A stretch of DNA of 64,000 nt from Pholiota molesta (lineage: Eukaryota; Basidiomycota; Agaricomycetes; Agaricales; Strophariaceae): NCBI GenBank assembly GCA_014925825.1, contig JACGCK010000193.1, positions 1-64,000 on the forward strand, in the 5' to 3' direction. Below the pieces are notes generated by a model. It was not told the DNA's origin. It searched no databases and saw only the letters and a list, made by a program, of their open reading frames with translations. Position numbers and translations under genes: made by a program. Of the stretch, positions 1 to 10,000 are shown piece by piece; positions within the stretch are counted from its first letter, which is position 1, and each line of letters starts with the position of its first letter.

Positions 1-48
1 AATCGAGATCAGCAATTTCGCCCATGATGATGGTTGATGGAAATACCG

Positions 49-246
49 TCACCCAAATACAAGTACCCGGTGCATATCAGGTTTCGTGTGTTGTCTCCGC
101 AGTTGTTGCCCGGGAATCTGAACCAAGGGAGCTTGTGAATCAGCGGTTAGAGTCTGAAATTGAAGATCTGCCATACATATATGTGCCAGCTTAGACTGGC
201 CAAAATCATTGATTAATCGCCGGCGCTTCTTTGGTGGCACCCAGGT
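49..246 (-). other. Left half of an open frame split by the retrotransposon
   Basis: On the minus strand, frame-open sequence from 6426 down to 6214 continues in the same frame at 246 and ends at a stop at 49-51 once the element and one CAGGT copy are removed. The joined frame is about 137 codons. It contains a basic PPKKRRR run but no recognised domain and no ATG at its beginning. It could be an exon of a disrupted host gene or a chance frame. Confidence 0.25.
242..246. repeat. Left target-site duplication
   Basis: CAGGT immediately before the 5' LTR. The same five bases follow the 3' LTR. Five-base duplications are usual for Ty3/Gypsy integrases. Confidence 0.93.
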
Positions 247-490
247 TGTAAGCATGGCCCTTTGGCCCCACTCACGACACAAACCTTAATTCGACTCAGC
301 ACGTGATCATACACACAAAATCCTCGTTTTCACCTTTGAGGCTCCTTCTCTTCTGACCGAGCCTCAAAGGTACGTAGATACTCATATTTTATTCATGTAC
401 TTCTCTTCTGACCGAGCCTCAAAGATACACATTTGACCTGTCTGTTCCGTCTGATCTGAGCGAAGGGCACCATCACCTGGCGCCCTTACA
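247..490 (+). repeat. 5' LTR (244 bp)
   Basis: It matches 5965-6208 base for base as read. It has TG...CA ends within the short inverted repeat TGTAAG/CTTACA. Inside, a 25-bp unit is directly repeated (345-369 and 400-424), and a 10-bp inverted pair (333-342 with 361-370) could form a hairpin. It also holds a CACGTG palindrome near 300. Confidence 0.97.
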
Positions 491-890
491 CTTTTTTTTG
501 ACATCGTTAAACGTTGTACTCCCACACCCACCGTAATCTCCGTGACACCGTGGATTTTACCATCCACGAAAAGACAGCATCCTGAGCCGTCAACCTTCCA
601 CTCCCACGCCCCTCCTCACCAGGCGAGGCGCGAGCCAAGCAGCCGAGACCGCGCCGTTAAGCCCACCACCCACCGTCCTCACAGAAACCCCTACCGAATA
701 CACCTTCCCTCCGTTACCGGCCTCTCCTACCACACCGACACCCACAGCTGCCTTTTACAGCGACGACGAGGCACCATCAATCGTCGAAGACTCTTCATCA
801 AGCGACGACGATCAAATCACCGCACTATCAGCACAGCTTACGTCCAACAGAAGCCTCGCCTACCAAAACCAGAACCGCGCTAAAGTTAGG

Positions 891-2885
891 ATGTCGACAA
901 CTGCTCAGGTCATCGTAGTGAAGATCAAAGACTGCCCAACACTCACCAGCGGCACCATCAACCCCCTCGTCCTCCAGAACTGGTACCATGCTTGCCGCCG
1001 TTTCGCCAAACAGTCAGGAAAGGACCCGAAGACAGAGGTCGTCCGTTTGGTGGCGGACGCGATGCTCGAGCCCCGCCTCCAGAACTGGTACGTGACCCAA
1101 ATGGACCGGATCGACAAGCTGTCGCTCGACGAGTACATCGCCGAGTTGTCAGCCTTCGCCCTCGACAAGAACTGGGCACACCACACAAAACAGCAGATCC
1201 ACTCTGCGAAACAGCCCGAGAACTCCCGCTTCGTGGACTGGCGGATCGAGATCGAAAACCTCAACGCCATCCTGAACACGTCCGCGAAGAAATTCGCCCT
1301 GTCGGAAGGGGCACTCCGCAACGTCCTGGAAGCCAACACCCGCGCCTCCCTCGCCGTCTCGCTCGCCAACAAGCCCATCGACGCCTCGCTTTCTTACCAG
1401 GAGTGGAGCGACGAGGTGCATAGCAGGGATCAGGAGTTGAGGGACGAAGAAAAGCGGGTGGTCGCGAAGCTCATCGACCACCGCAAGGAACACCGCGAGC
1501 GCAAGACGCTCCTGCAGAGGATGGATACGCGCCAGGCACCATACAACGGCGCCGCCGCATCCAGCGGCAGCCGTACCGACCAGTCGACCGCCCAACGCAC
1601 CCAAAGTCTCCCCAAACTCACCGATGAGGAGAAACGCCTGCTCGACGAGCACGAAGGCTGTCGCCGCTGCCGCACCTTCTACGCAGGCCACCGTGGCGAC
1701 AACTGTCCCCTCAAGGAGACCAACTCCTGGCCTGACGCCAGCAAGTACAAACCACTCACTAGTGCCATGGCGCTCGCCGCCAAACCCGGTGCCAAACGTC
1801 TTCCTGTCGGATATGTCCCACTCCCAGACCTCGTCGACGACGAAGCCGACAACGAATTCGATGAGGAGGATGGATTCTACGATGACGACACGTACGCACC
1901 TCCCCTTGATGACCCCCCTCCCTTCACCATGCCCCATTTCTGGGCCACTTTCGTGGCCATCTGCCCCTCCGATCCCAACTCCCATGTTTCGCAGAAAAGC
2001 TTACTCGATATCGGTTGTCCCTCCACAGTGATTAGCGGCCGGCTTGTTGACAAGCTCGGTCTGCATCGTTTGCCTCTCCCAAAAAAGGAGGACAACCTGT
2101 CATCGCTATCGGGCAAGCCGCTGAGCAGCACGGAATATGTGGAGTTGGTATTAACACAGAGTGGTGGGGCATGGAGGTCGAAGGTTTTTAGGGCTAAGGT
2201 CAATGAGGATTTACCGATACCATTACTGCTTGGAATACCATTTCTTCACCACCACCGCATTGTGATTGACATCGAAGCCCGGACTGCTCTACAGAAGGAC
2301 ACGGGACACGACATACTGAACCCCCTTGTCCCGCGGGTTGTTTATGATAGTGTCCTTAAGACGCGCACCGTAGAGATGGTTCCCGAGGACCGTGACAAGC
2401 GCGCAGCCTCGGATATGCCTGCCGTTACTGCTGATTTACCCACTTGCCCACCATCTACTAATGCCCCCACCGTCTCAACGCCGCCCAACGTCTCACTGTC
2501 TGCCACCGCTCCGCATACCATTTCTCCGTCCGCCACTGTTTCTAATGCACTTCCACTGTCAGCCGCCGTTCCCACCGTACAGCCCATCTCGCTTCCATCT
2601 GTCACCGTTCCACCAAACCGCTCGTCTCGCCGCCGCCGTCCGTCACCGCTATACCAACACCAGCCCAATCCTACAGGGCGACCGTGGAAGATGAGCCCGA
2701 GGAGGAACCAGGGCCGCCTGACCCTACACCACCGGCGCCTAAACCAACGGCCAAACCGAAGCCGAGGCGCAAGGCGAAGGAGACTCCGCAGGCGAAGGAA
2801 AACCGCGAGATACTGGCGGCGATTCGTACGCGGATTGAGGCAATCGCTTTCCAAGAGGAATTACAGAACCGCGATGCTGCCATGA
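891..2885 (+). CDS. Gag-protease polyprotein of the retrotransposon
   Basis: Gives 664 residues from the first ATG. The N-terminal half is the helical capsid-like region. A CCHC knuckle (C-x2-C-x6-H-x4-C) lies near residues 255-270. A retropepsin segment near 365-385 has a DIG triad in place of the common DSG/DTG, with the second-half LLGIPFL-type motif near 440. After that comes a Pro/Ser/Thr linker. The last 65 or so residues are very Arg-rich and overlap the RT frame, so they look like out-of-frame translation past a frameshift point. The same frame stays open upstream to 546 and reads as plausible Gag (acidic, Ser/Pro-rich) without any ATG, so the true N-terminus may lie upstream (see findings). 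Confidence 0.9.
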   Translation: MSTTAQVIVVKIKDCPTLTSGTINPLVLQNWYHACRRFAKQSGKDPKTEVVRLVADAMLEPRLQNWYVTQMDRIDKLSLDEYIAELSAFALDKNWAHHTKQQIHSAKQPENSRFVDWRIEIENLNAILNTSAKKFALSEGALRNVLEANTRASLAVSLANKPIDASLSYQEWSDEVHSRDQELRDEEKRVVAKLIDHRKEHRERKTLLQRMDTRQAPYNGAAASSGSRTDQSTAQRTQSLPKLTDEEKRLLDEHEGCRRCRTFYAGHRGDNCPLKETNSWPDASKYKPLTSAMALAAKPGAKRLPVGYVPLPDLVDDEADNEFDEEDGFYDDDTYAPPLDDPPPFTMPHFWATFVAICPSDPNSHVSQKSLLDIGCPSTVISGRLVDKLGLHRLPLPKKEDNLSSLSGKPLSSTEYVELVLTQSGGAWRSKVFRAKVNEDLPIPLLLGIPFLHHHRIVIDIEARTALQKDTGHDILNPLVPRVVYDSVLKTRTVEMVPEDRDKRAASDMPAVTADLPTCPPSTNAPTVSTPPNVSLSATAPHTISPSATVSNALPLSAAVPTVQPISLPSVTVPPNRSSRRRRPSPLYQHQPNPTGRPWKMSPRRNQGRLTLHHRRLNQRPNRSRGARRRRLRRRRKTARYWRRFVRGLRQSLSKRNYRTAMLP

Positions 2886-5224
2886 AGCTTAAATACGCAG
2901 ACTGCTTCCCCACACGCCTACCAGACGTCGGCGATATGCCGGACCACCTGTTCCATAACATCCGTTTACGCGATGACACAAAGATAGTCAAGGGCAGAGG
3001 ATACGTGGCACCCAAGAAGCACCACGACGCATGGAAAGCACTCCTCGATGAACACTTAGCTGCAGGTCGTATACGGCCATCATCATCCCAGCACGCTTCA
3101 CCGGCGTTCATCATTCCCAAGTACCGGGATGGTGTACCAGACCCAACCGTACCGCCTCGCTGGGTCAACGACTATCGAGAACTCAACAGCAACACAGTCC
3201 GCGACAATTTTCCGCTACCCCGCGTTGACGATATCCTGGCTGACTGTGGGAAGGGGAAGATTTTTGGGAAGCTCGATATGACAAACTCGTTCTTCCAGAC
3301 ACGAGTGAATCCCGACCACATACACCTCACTGCCGTCCGAACTCCCTGGGGGCTGTATGAATGGGTAGTCATGCCCATGGGTGGTTGCAACGCACCCTCG
3401 ACCCATCAACGCCGCATGACCGATGCTTTACGCCCGTACATTGGAAAGATCTGCCATGTATACCTCGACGACATCATTATCTGGTCCCAAACCCTCGAGG
3501 AACACGAACACAACATTGAGCTTGTACTCGAGGCCCTCCGGAATGCGAAGCTGTACTGCAACGTGAAGAAGACGAAGCTTTTCTCCACCGAGATCGACTT
3601 TTTAGGCCATGTCATTTCCAGATCGGGCATCCAGGCTGACCCCCGGAAGGGCGAACGCATACTGAACTGGCCCATTCCAACCACAGCTACCAACGTCCGT
3701 GGATTCTTAGGTCTCACCCGCTACCTCTCTGCTTTCCTTCCCGGCCTTGCCGAGCACACCAGCATCCTTACACCACTCACGTCCAAAGAAGCCGATCGGG
3801 AATTCCCAGAATGGACCGAGGAACACCAGCACGCGTTCGAGGCCATCAAGGAACTCGTAACCGGCGTGGGGTGCCTGACCGTGATCGACTATGACGACCC
3901 GACAAAGAAAATATTCGTCACCACTGATGCAAGCAACCGACGAACAGGCGCCGTTCTGAGTTTCGGTGAGACTTGGGTAACGGCACGCCCAGTCGCATAT
4001 GACTCGTACCAACTCAACGCCGCTGAGAGAAACTACCCGACGCACGAAAAGGAACTCTTAGCGATCATCAAAGCGCTGAAGAAGTACCGCACCTACCTAC
4101 TCGGCGCTTCATTCGAAGTCTACACGGATCACAGGACCTTGGAATACTTCCAGAACCAGAAGGATACGTCGAACCGCCAGAAGCGCTGGGCGATGACACT
4201 TGCCGACTTTGACTTCAAGATTATTTATGTCCGTGGCGAAGACAACTCGGTGGCCGATGCGCTCTCACGCATGCCCGACGACGAACCTTCCCCAGCTTTT
4301 GCCGCCTGCGCTCTTGCATACGCACGCTCAGCCTCCTCCGTCAGCAGCTGCCCACTGTCAACCTCCATCGCCGCCGCCGGGCTCTTACAGATTTCAGCCG
4401 ACCAGGAGCTCGTCGACCAGATCAAGACCAGTTACCTTACGGACCCCTTTGCCATTCAGGTCCGCGCGGGCATCGCCGCAGGAAGCACAGTTGGAACGCG
4501 GGAGGAAGGAGGGCTGCTTTACGTAGGGAAACGCCTCTTGATTCCCAAAGATAAACATGTCCGCGAGCTCATGTACCACCTTGCCCACGACTCGCTCGGG
4601 CACTTTGGCTTCGACAAGAGCTATGCAGCCCTACGAGATTCGTACTACTGGCCACACATGCGCCGTGATCTCGAGGACGCATACATTCCCTCGTGTATCG
4701 AGTGTCAACGGAACAAGGCCCGCACTACCAAACCCACCGGCCCACTGCACCCTCTACCTGTCCCAGATGCCCGTTTCGACACGGTTGCTTTGGATTTCGT
4801 AGGACCGCTGCCGCCAGAGGATGGATTCGACATGATTCTCACCATCACCGACACATTAGGCGCCGACATACACATCATCCCCATTCAGTCGACAATTTCC
4901 GCACCAGAAGTCGCAACCATTCTCTTCAATGAATGGTACTGCGAGAACGGGCTCATGCTCAACCTCATCTCCGATCGCGATGCACTTTTTACGTCCGAGA
5001 TTTGGAAAGAACTCCACCGACTGACTGGGGTACGCCTCAAGATGTCCACCGCCTATCACCCCGAGACTGACGGGAGCAGTGAACGCACGAATAAGACCAT
5101 CGCTCAAGCCATCCGTTACCATGTCGATGTCAACCAGAAGGGGTGGGTCAAGACGTTGCGCCGTGTTCGCTTCGCCATTATGAACACGGTCAACGCCTCC
5201 ACAGGATTCACTCCTTCCAACTGA
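2684..5224 (+). CDS. Pol: reverse transcriptase, RNase H, integrase (truncated by frameshift)
   Basis: Gives 846 residues. Reverse transcriptase begins near residue 145, with YLDD at about 260-263. RNase H starts with TTDAS near 412-416. The integrase HHCC zinc module spans about 624-676, and the DDE core has Asp near 700, Asp near 763 and Glu near 799. The frame ends at a stop (5222-5224) just after the conserved GFTP segment, where the family normally continues; the continuation is found in another frame from 5215. Relative to gag this frame is -1. It stays open upstream of 2684 through Pro-rich linker sequence, so the listed ATG is only the first methionine, not a proven start. Confidence 0.93.
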   Translation: MEDEPEEEPGPPDPTPPAPKPTAKPKPRRKAKETPQAKENREILAAIRTRIEAIAFQEELQNRDAAMKLKYADCFPTRLPDVGDMPDHLFHNIRLRDDTKIVKGRGYVAPKKHHDAWKALLDEHLAAGRIRPSSSQHASPAFIIPKYRDGVPDPTVPPRWVNDYRELNSNTVRDNFPLPRVDDILADCGKGKIFGKLDMTNSFFQTRVNPDHIHLTAVRTPWGLYEWVVMPMGGCNAPSTHQRRMTDALRPYIGKICHVYLDDIIIWSQTLEEHEHNIELVLEALRNAKLYCNVKKTKLFSTEIDFLGHVISRSGIQADPRKGERILNWPIPTTATNVRGFLGLTRYLSAFLPGLAEHTSILTPLTSKEADREFPEWTEEHQHAFEAIKELVTGVGCLTVIDYDDPTKKIFVTTDASNRRTGAVLSFGETWVTARPVAYDSYQLNAAERNYPTHEKELLAIIKALKKYRTYLLGASFEVYTDHRTLEYFQNQKDTSNRQKRWAMTLADFDFKIIYVRGEDNSVADALSRMPDDEPSPAFAACALAYARSASSVSSCPLSTSIAAAGLLQISADQELVDQIKTSYLTDPFAIQVRAGIAAGSTVGTREEGGLLYVGKRLLIPKDKHVRELMYHLAHDSLGHFGFDKSYAALRDSYYWPHMRRDLEDAYIPSCIECQRNKARTTKPTGPLHPLPVPDARFDTVALDFVGPLPPEDGFDMILTITDTLGADIHIIPIQSTISAPEVATILFNEWYCENGLMLNLISDRDALFTSEIWKELHRLTGVRLKMSTAYHPETDGSSERTNKTIAQAIRYHVDVNQKGWVKTLRRVRFAIMNTVNASTGFTPSN

Positions 5225-5871
5225 AGACGGGACGTTCGCCGCGACTCATCCCACCTCTAGCCCCCATCGCAGCCGACGCGACACCGATCCAGACATCCGC
5301 ACATGAGGTGATCGAGCGCGTGAATCTCGATGTCCAACAGGCACAGGACGCCCTGATAGCCGCGAAAATCAAACAGGCGTACCACGCGAATGCGCATCGG
5401 GCGCCAGAGGTCAAATACAAGATCGACGACCTTGTGATGCTATCCACCGAGAACAGGCGCCGGACCTACAAGAGGAAGGGCGCTAAGCGCGTGGCCAAGT
5501 TCATGCCTCGCTATGACGGCCCATACACGATCGTCGCTGCAAATCCTGACAAATCCACATACACTCTCCGTCTCCCCAACTCCCAACGCACTTTCCCCGG
5601 CTTCCATGCCAAACTCCTCAAGCCATTCAAACCCAACGACGACAGCGAATACCCGGATCGCGCCCTGCCGAGACCAGGCATTGTCATCACGGAGGACGGC
5701 ACGGAGGAAGTCCTAGTCGACAAGATCGTCGACGAGCGCACGCGGGGCCGAGGAAAACAGTACCTTGTACGTTGGGTCGGCTATGGTAAAGAACACGACG
5801 AGTGGATCGCCGGCAGAGACCTCGAGAATAACGAGGCTTTGGATGTTTGGGAACAGTCAGGTTCCACCTGA
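5215..5871 (+). pseudogene. Detached C-terminal integrase part with GPY/F motif and chromodomain
   Basis: This frame continues the integrase after the stop at 5222. It contains the GPY/F motif (RYDGPYTI, near 5505-5530) that follows the DDE core in Ty3-type integrases. It ends with a chromodomain (about 5700-5865: YLVRWVGY, WI, then the NNEALDVWE end). Chromodomains of this group bind modified histones and direct insertion. A loss of one T in the short T/C stretch near 5213-5218 would explain the split. As it stands the fragment would not be translated as part of Pol without frameshifting. An assembly error is the alternative. Confidence 0.85.
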
Positions 5872-5952
5872 TTGATTTTTGACTCAATTTTTACTCTTTT
5901 CCTTTCAATTTTTTTTAACTTCTTTCTTTTCGGACACACGTCCTATTCTTCC

Positions 5953-5964
5953 GAGGGGGAGGGG
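5953..5964 (+). other. Polypurine tract for plus-strand priming
   Basis: GAGGGGGAGGGG ends exactly at the 3' LTR. This is the expected place and composition for the RNase H-resistant primer of plus-strand DNA synthesis. Confidence 0.88.
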
Positions 5965-6208
5965 TGTAAGCATGGCCCTTTGGCCCCACTCACGACACAA
6001 ACCTTAATTCGACTCAGCACGTGATCATACACACAAAATCCTCGTTTTCACCTTTGAGGCTCCTTCTCTTCTGACCGAGCCTCAAAGGTACGTAGATACT
6101 CATATTTTATTCATGTACTTCTCTTCTGACCGAGCCTCAAAGATACACATTTGACCTGTCTGTTCCGTCTGATCTGAGCGAAGGGCACCATCACCTGGCG
6201 CCCTTACA
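5965..6208 (+). repeat. 3' LTR (244 bp)
   Basis: Identical copy of 247-490, including the internal 25-bp direct repeat (6063-6087 and 6118-6142). It directly follows a purine-rich tract. Confidence 0.97.
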
Positions 6209-6213
6209 CAGGT
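6209..6213. repeat. Right target-site duplication
   Basis: CAGGT immediately after the 3' LTR, matching 242-246. Confidence 0.93.
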
Positions 6214-7023
6214 CCATGTCGGGCGTCTCTTTTTCAGTGGTCTCCATAAGCCAGTTCGGCTAAGGATAATTAGATCGCTATACAATCTTTGTAGGATCAA
6301 TCTTTGCAGGATCTCAAAAAGACGTCGACATGAAGTCACATGAAAAATAGAGGGAAATTTAGAGAAATGGTTGGTTGATGGTTGGCAGGATTTGTTTGGA
6401 ATGAGGTATGCGCTGTGAAGGAGCAATAATTTCCGATGGCACTGTCCAGTAAGAAAAGTTGATCATGATTGCACAATGGATGGACATGCCTGACAAAAAC
6501 AGCAAAAATACAGCTGAATCCAGATCAACATCGGATACCTGTGTCCTCTGTTTGTAAGACTCGGTCAAAGCTCGGTCAAGGTGGGCAGTGTGCATATTTA
6601 GTTCCAAAAAATGATGAGCATTGGGTACCCAATATTATTGCGAATACGCAGGAAGGCAATTCCTGGCAGTGCCCCACGGACCACGGCCACAGTGGGGCTG
6701 GTATTAACGTGTAAGTATGGAGTAGAACAACGAGAGATTTTCAATGCCACCACGGCCTTTGACATGATGAGCAACATAGAGACATGAAGTGAATACTGCG
6801 GCCGCGTAATACAAGTGGAAAGTTCGAGGGGTTGGTGGAATTGTTTGCTAAGCGCTTGCGCAAGCACAGGAAGACGGTGCTCGGAAGCGGGCGGCAATGT
6901 GACGGATGTGACGGGGATGACATATAAAGGGGGAGTCAATTGTGGCTGCGGTCTCCAGAGGCTCCCAAGCACCCCCCAACCTCGTCTTTGGGTATCTCTC
7001 ACCAGCATCTACCGTTTCCATAA
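6214..7023. other. Gene-free stretch and NBR1 promoter
   Basis: The first 210 bp are the right half of the frame interrupted by the retrotransposon. The rest holds no recognisable gene. A TATA-like element (TATAAA, 6923-6928) lies about 100 bp before the NBR1 start codon and supports that start. Confidence 0.6.
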
Positions 7024-10000
7024 ATGTTTACCATAAAGGTCACTTATCGTGGCCAGATTCGAAAGCATACGTTCACCGACACCGATACTTTCCCATCCTA
7101 CGACCAAATCTGTACTCAAGTGAGTCTCATTCAGTGGTCTTGTGTCGCTAGCGACTCACCTGCCTTTCAGCTCTTCCGTGTATTTCCTATTGTCCACACC
7201 TTCTATTTATCTAAGCTCTTGTTCTCGCCGAATGCTGCCCATGCCTCTAACATCCTAATCGGCAAGGAAGTTCACAACTCTCTCGACTACAACAAGTGCA
7301 TTCGTCCATACAAGGATCGTAGCTGGCCTCTTGGCTTGTTGAGATTCAATATCTGTGATTCCAGGGTCTCTCCTATGGACGTATCACGTATGTCAGTCTC
7401 TTATTTTATCGAAAACGATACTGACAAGTCACCAGCCAAACCTTCCGTAATCTCAATTGACCCCTTGCCTTCACAACCTACCAACCTTTCTCGCGAGAGC
7501 TCTCGGCTCAATCCATTTGGACTTTCGGTGTTCCCTCCGATTCCATCATCTACATTTCCAGATGCAATGGACGTTGATCGCAGCAATATTCGCAGCAATA
7601 TTCGCCACCGCCCGCAGTCTCGTCCTCTGCCTACGCCGCAGCACAGATCGTCTGCTCCTAATCTTGGTCCATGCTGCTCAGTCGCACAAGGGAGGGCCGA
7701 CATCCAGGCTATGTTGACCAACTTTGAAGAGAATTTAAATCGTGTCTTGGCAACCAACCTTGGAACACCTATGTCTTCAGATGCTAGACGTATTTCTGCC
7801 GATGCTCGCGCCAGTACCTCGGGAAGGAGGTTCAACTCAGCACCTCCTGCATCACTCTGCTCTGTTTGCACGAAGAACGTCTCAGATTCTGAGCGAGGAC
7901 CGGATAGTTGGTATTCTTGTACAAACTGCCATGTCATCGTCGTAAGTACCCATCGTCGGCTCTTTTCATGTTTCCAAGATCCCATATTTATGTCCCATTT
8001 AGTGTGATTCCTGCCATCATGCAGAGCGCCCTGGTTTCTGCTTGAGCACCATGGGTTTGCATAATATGCAACAAGGTGCTGTATCGATTGGGGGCAATGC
8101 ATACTTGCCTATCCCGCATTTACCCGATCCTTGGACCTCTCGGGTATCTTCTACCAATTCTGCGTCTATTCCAGCTGCTCCACCTTCATCTACTCCCGCA
8201 CAGCACGCGTCTGCGGATGGCACTTCCCCAGTTATACATACAGGCGTTGTATGCGACGTATGCGTTGCCACAATTGAAGGTGTTCGTCATAAATGCCTCG
8301 ACTGTCCTGGTGAGTTTTAAAGCTTAAAGTTTAATACTTCCTTATTCATCTTGCTAAAATATATATTTGTAATAGACTATGATTTGTGCACATCATGCAT
8401 TTCGACTGGAGCGGCCGAGGCCCATAATCCTTTCCACGAGTTCTTCGAGATAACAAAGCCAGGCCGAGTGATTGTTCACACAGTGTTTAGCGGAGATGGC
8501 GAAATGGAGGCTGGAAGGCGTGCTACAAGGAATTCAGCGCATCGGTCCCCTGCAGCACCTGTGCCGCAGGAACCTGTCACACACCTTGCCACTTGCGACC
8601 TTTGTGATTCCAGAATCATTGGTGATCGATATGTATGTCGCCTTTTCAACATCATCTCTATCATTGTTTTGCATAGCTAAAACCGAAACATTAGAAATGC
8701 TTGGGCTGTCCGGACTTTGACACTTGTAGCGTTTGTTTCAGGTAAATCTTGAGTCAATCACTTTCATTTTACCCTTTTTTGACAAATACCTCTAGTATTA
8801 CGAAGGAACAGCATCCGGATCATCCCTTCGTACGAATCCAGAAACCTGAAGATTATATTGTATGTATCGTCGTACTTATTCATTTCGCCGATCTCATCTT
8901 TGTACAGCGTCGCCGCAGTAAACCATATCAAACGCACTATGCCACCTGCGATGGTAGATACTCTCTTTTTTCCAATGCGTATAAATAATAAACCAATAAT
9001 AATTTCCAGGTTGCGAAAACACAATCAAAGGAATCAGATACAAGGTAAGAGAAACTAACTACAATGCACTCAATGGCTCTAATCATGAAACAGTGCATGC
9101 ATCCCGAATGCCCCGACTATGATCTTTGTGAAAAATGTGAAGCGCTGCCGATTCCAGTGCATCCATCGATTCACCCCATGCTCAAAATGCAGACGCCTGG
9201 TACCGTCGTCCCCACGGTGTATCGAGTTGGCCAAACAACGCTCATTGACCGACCTACATGGTCGACTATGCTGACGCCAAAGACGTCTATGGCGCGGACT
9301 CCCGATGAGCGCCCCAAGTCTCCTGTAGCTGCTACCCCTATTGAGGAGGAGCGTATCAGAACTCCCAAGCCATGGGTGGCCACCCCGCCATCTGCCCGCG
9401 AGAGTCAAGAGCCCGTACGCGAAGCGTCGCCTGTGAAACCTCCAGTTCCTCCCAAACCGGAGATGATGTCCAATCCTTCATGGGCATCCATCCCGTCATT
9501 CTTTGGCTCCGCCAACTTTGACCCGATGTATAATGTGTCTGGAAATTTCTTGAACCCCTTCGCGGATATTCCGGCGCCTCCATCCCATGCGCCTCCGTCT
9601 ATGCCATTTGGTTTCGCTCGGTCAGAATCCCAAGGCTTAGAAAAATCCACGGCTGATGTCAAGGTAGAGGAAAGGGATATTACCTTGCCTAGTGTCCCTA
9701 ATGACATCCCGAATCCATGGCCCACCACCAACCCGGCAGAGCGACAGGAACTTTTCCAGCTTATCGCTGACTTCGCAGGCCCTTCTACCAGCGCTAACAT
9801 CATCAGCTCGCTTTCGAATGCGCCCCGTCGAGTCCCGCGTAGGGCTAGGTCACCGGAAGAATCGCCTTTCAGTTACGAGGCTCCGATCCCGATTCCTGCT
9901 CCTGCGCACGGTTCGTCTTACCAGCCAGCTTACTTTGTGCCACCAACACCCAGAGAACCGACACCCGAAGAAGACCCCGAATCGTCCGCGACGAAGTCAC

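Larger units (their letters stand above)
247..6208 (+). mobile_element. Ty3/Gypsy chromovirus LTR retrotransposon, recently inserted, frame-broken
   Basis: A 5,962-bp element is bounded by two 244-bp direct repeats that I read as identical, each starting TGTAAG and ending CTTACA. It is flanked by the 5-bp duplication CAGGT (242-246 and 6209-6213). The interior encodes, in order, Gag with a CCHC knuckle, a protease, reverse transcriptase, RNase H, integrase and a C-terminal chromodomain; this order defines the Ty3/Gypsy chromovirus group. Identical LTRs imply recent insertion. The coding region is nevertheless split over three frames: gag-protease to RT needs a -1 move, and the integrase is interrupted at about 5215. 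I found no convincing tRNA primer-binding site just after the 5' LTR; the first bases there are a T-run. Confidence 0.97.

Noticed and set aside
491..510. tRNA primer-binding site after the 5' LTR
   Set aside because: The sequence starts with a T-run and I could not match it to a tRNA 3' end. A self-priming scheme could not be shown either.
542..883. 113-codon open frame between the 5' LTR and gag
   Set aside because: It is Arg/His/Pro-rich and out of frame with gag. The gag frame over the same bases reads as better protein sequence, so this is a shadow.
6598..7008. 136-codon minus-strand open frame upstream of NBR1
   Set aside because: No domain or splice partner, and it overlaps the TATA element and leader of NBR1.
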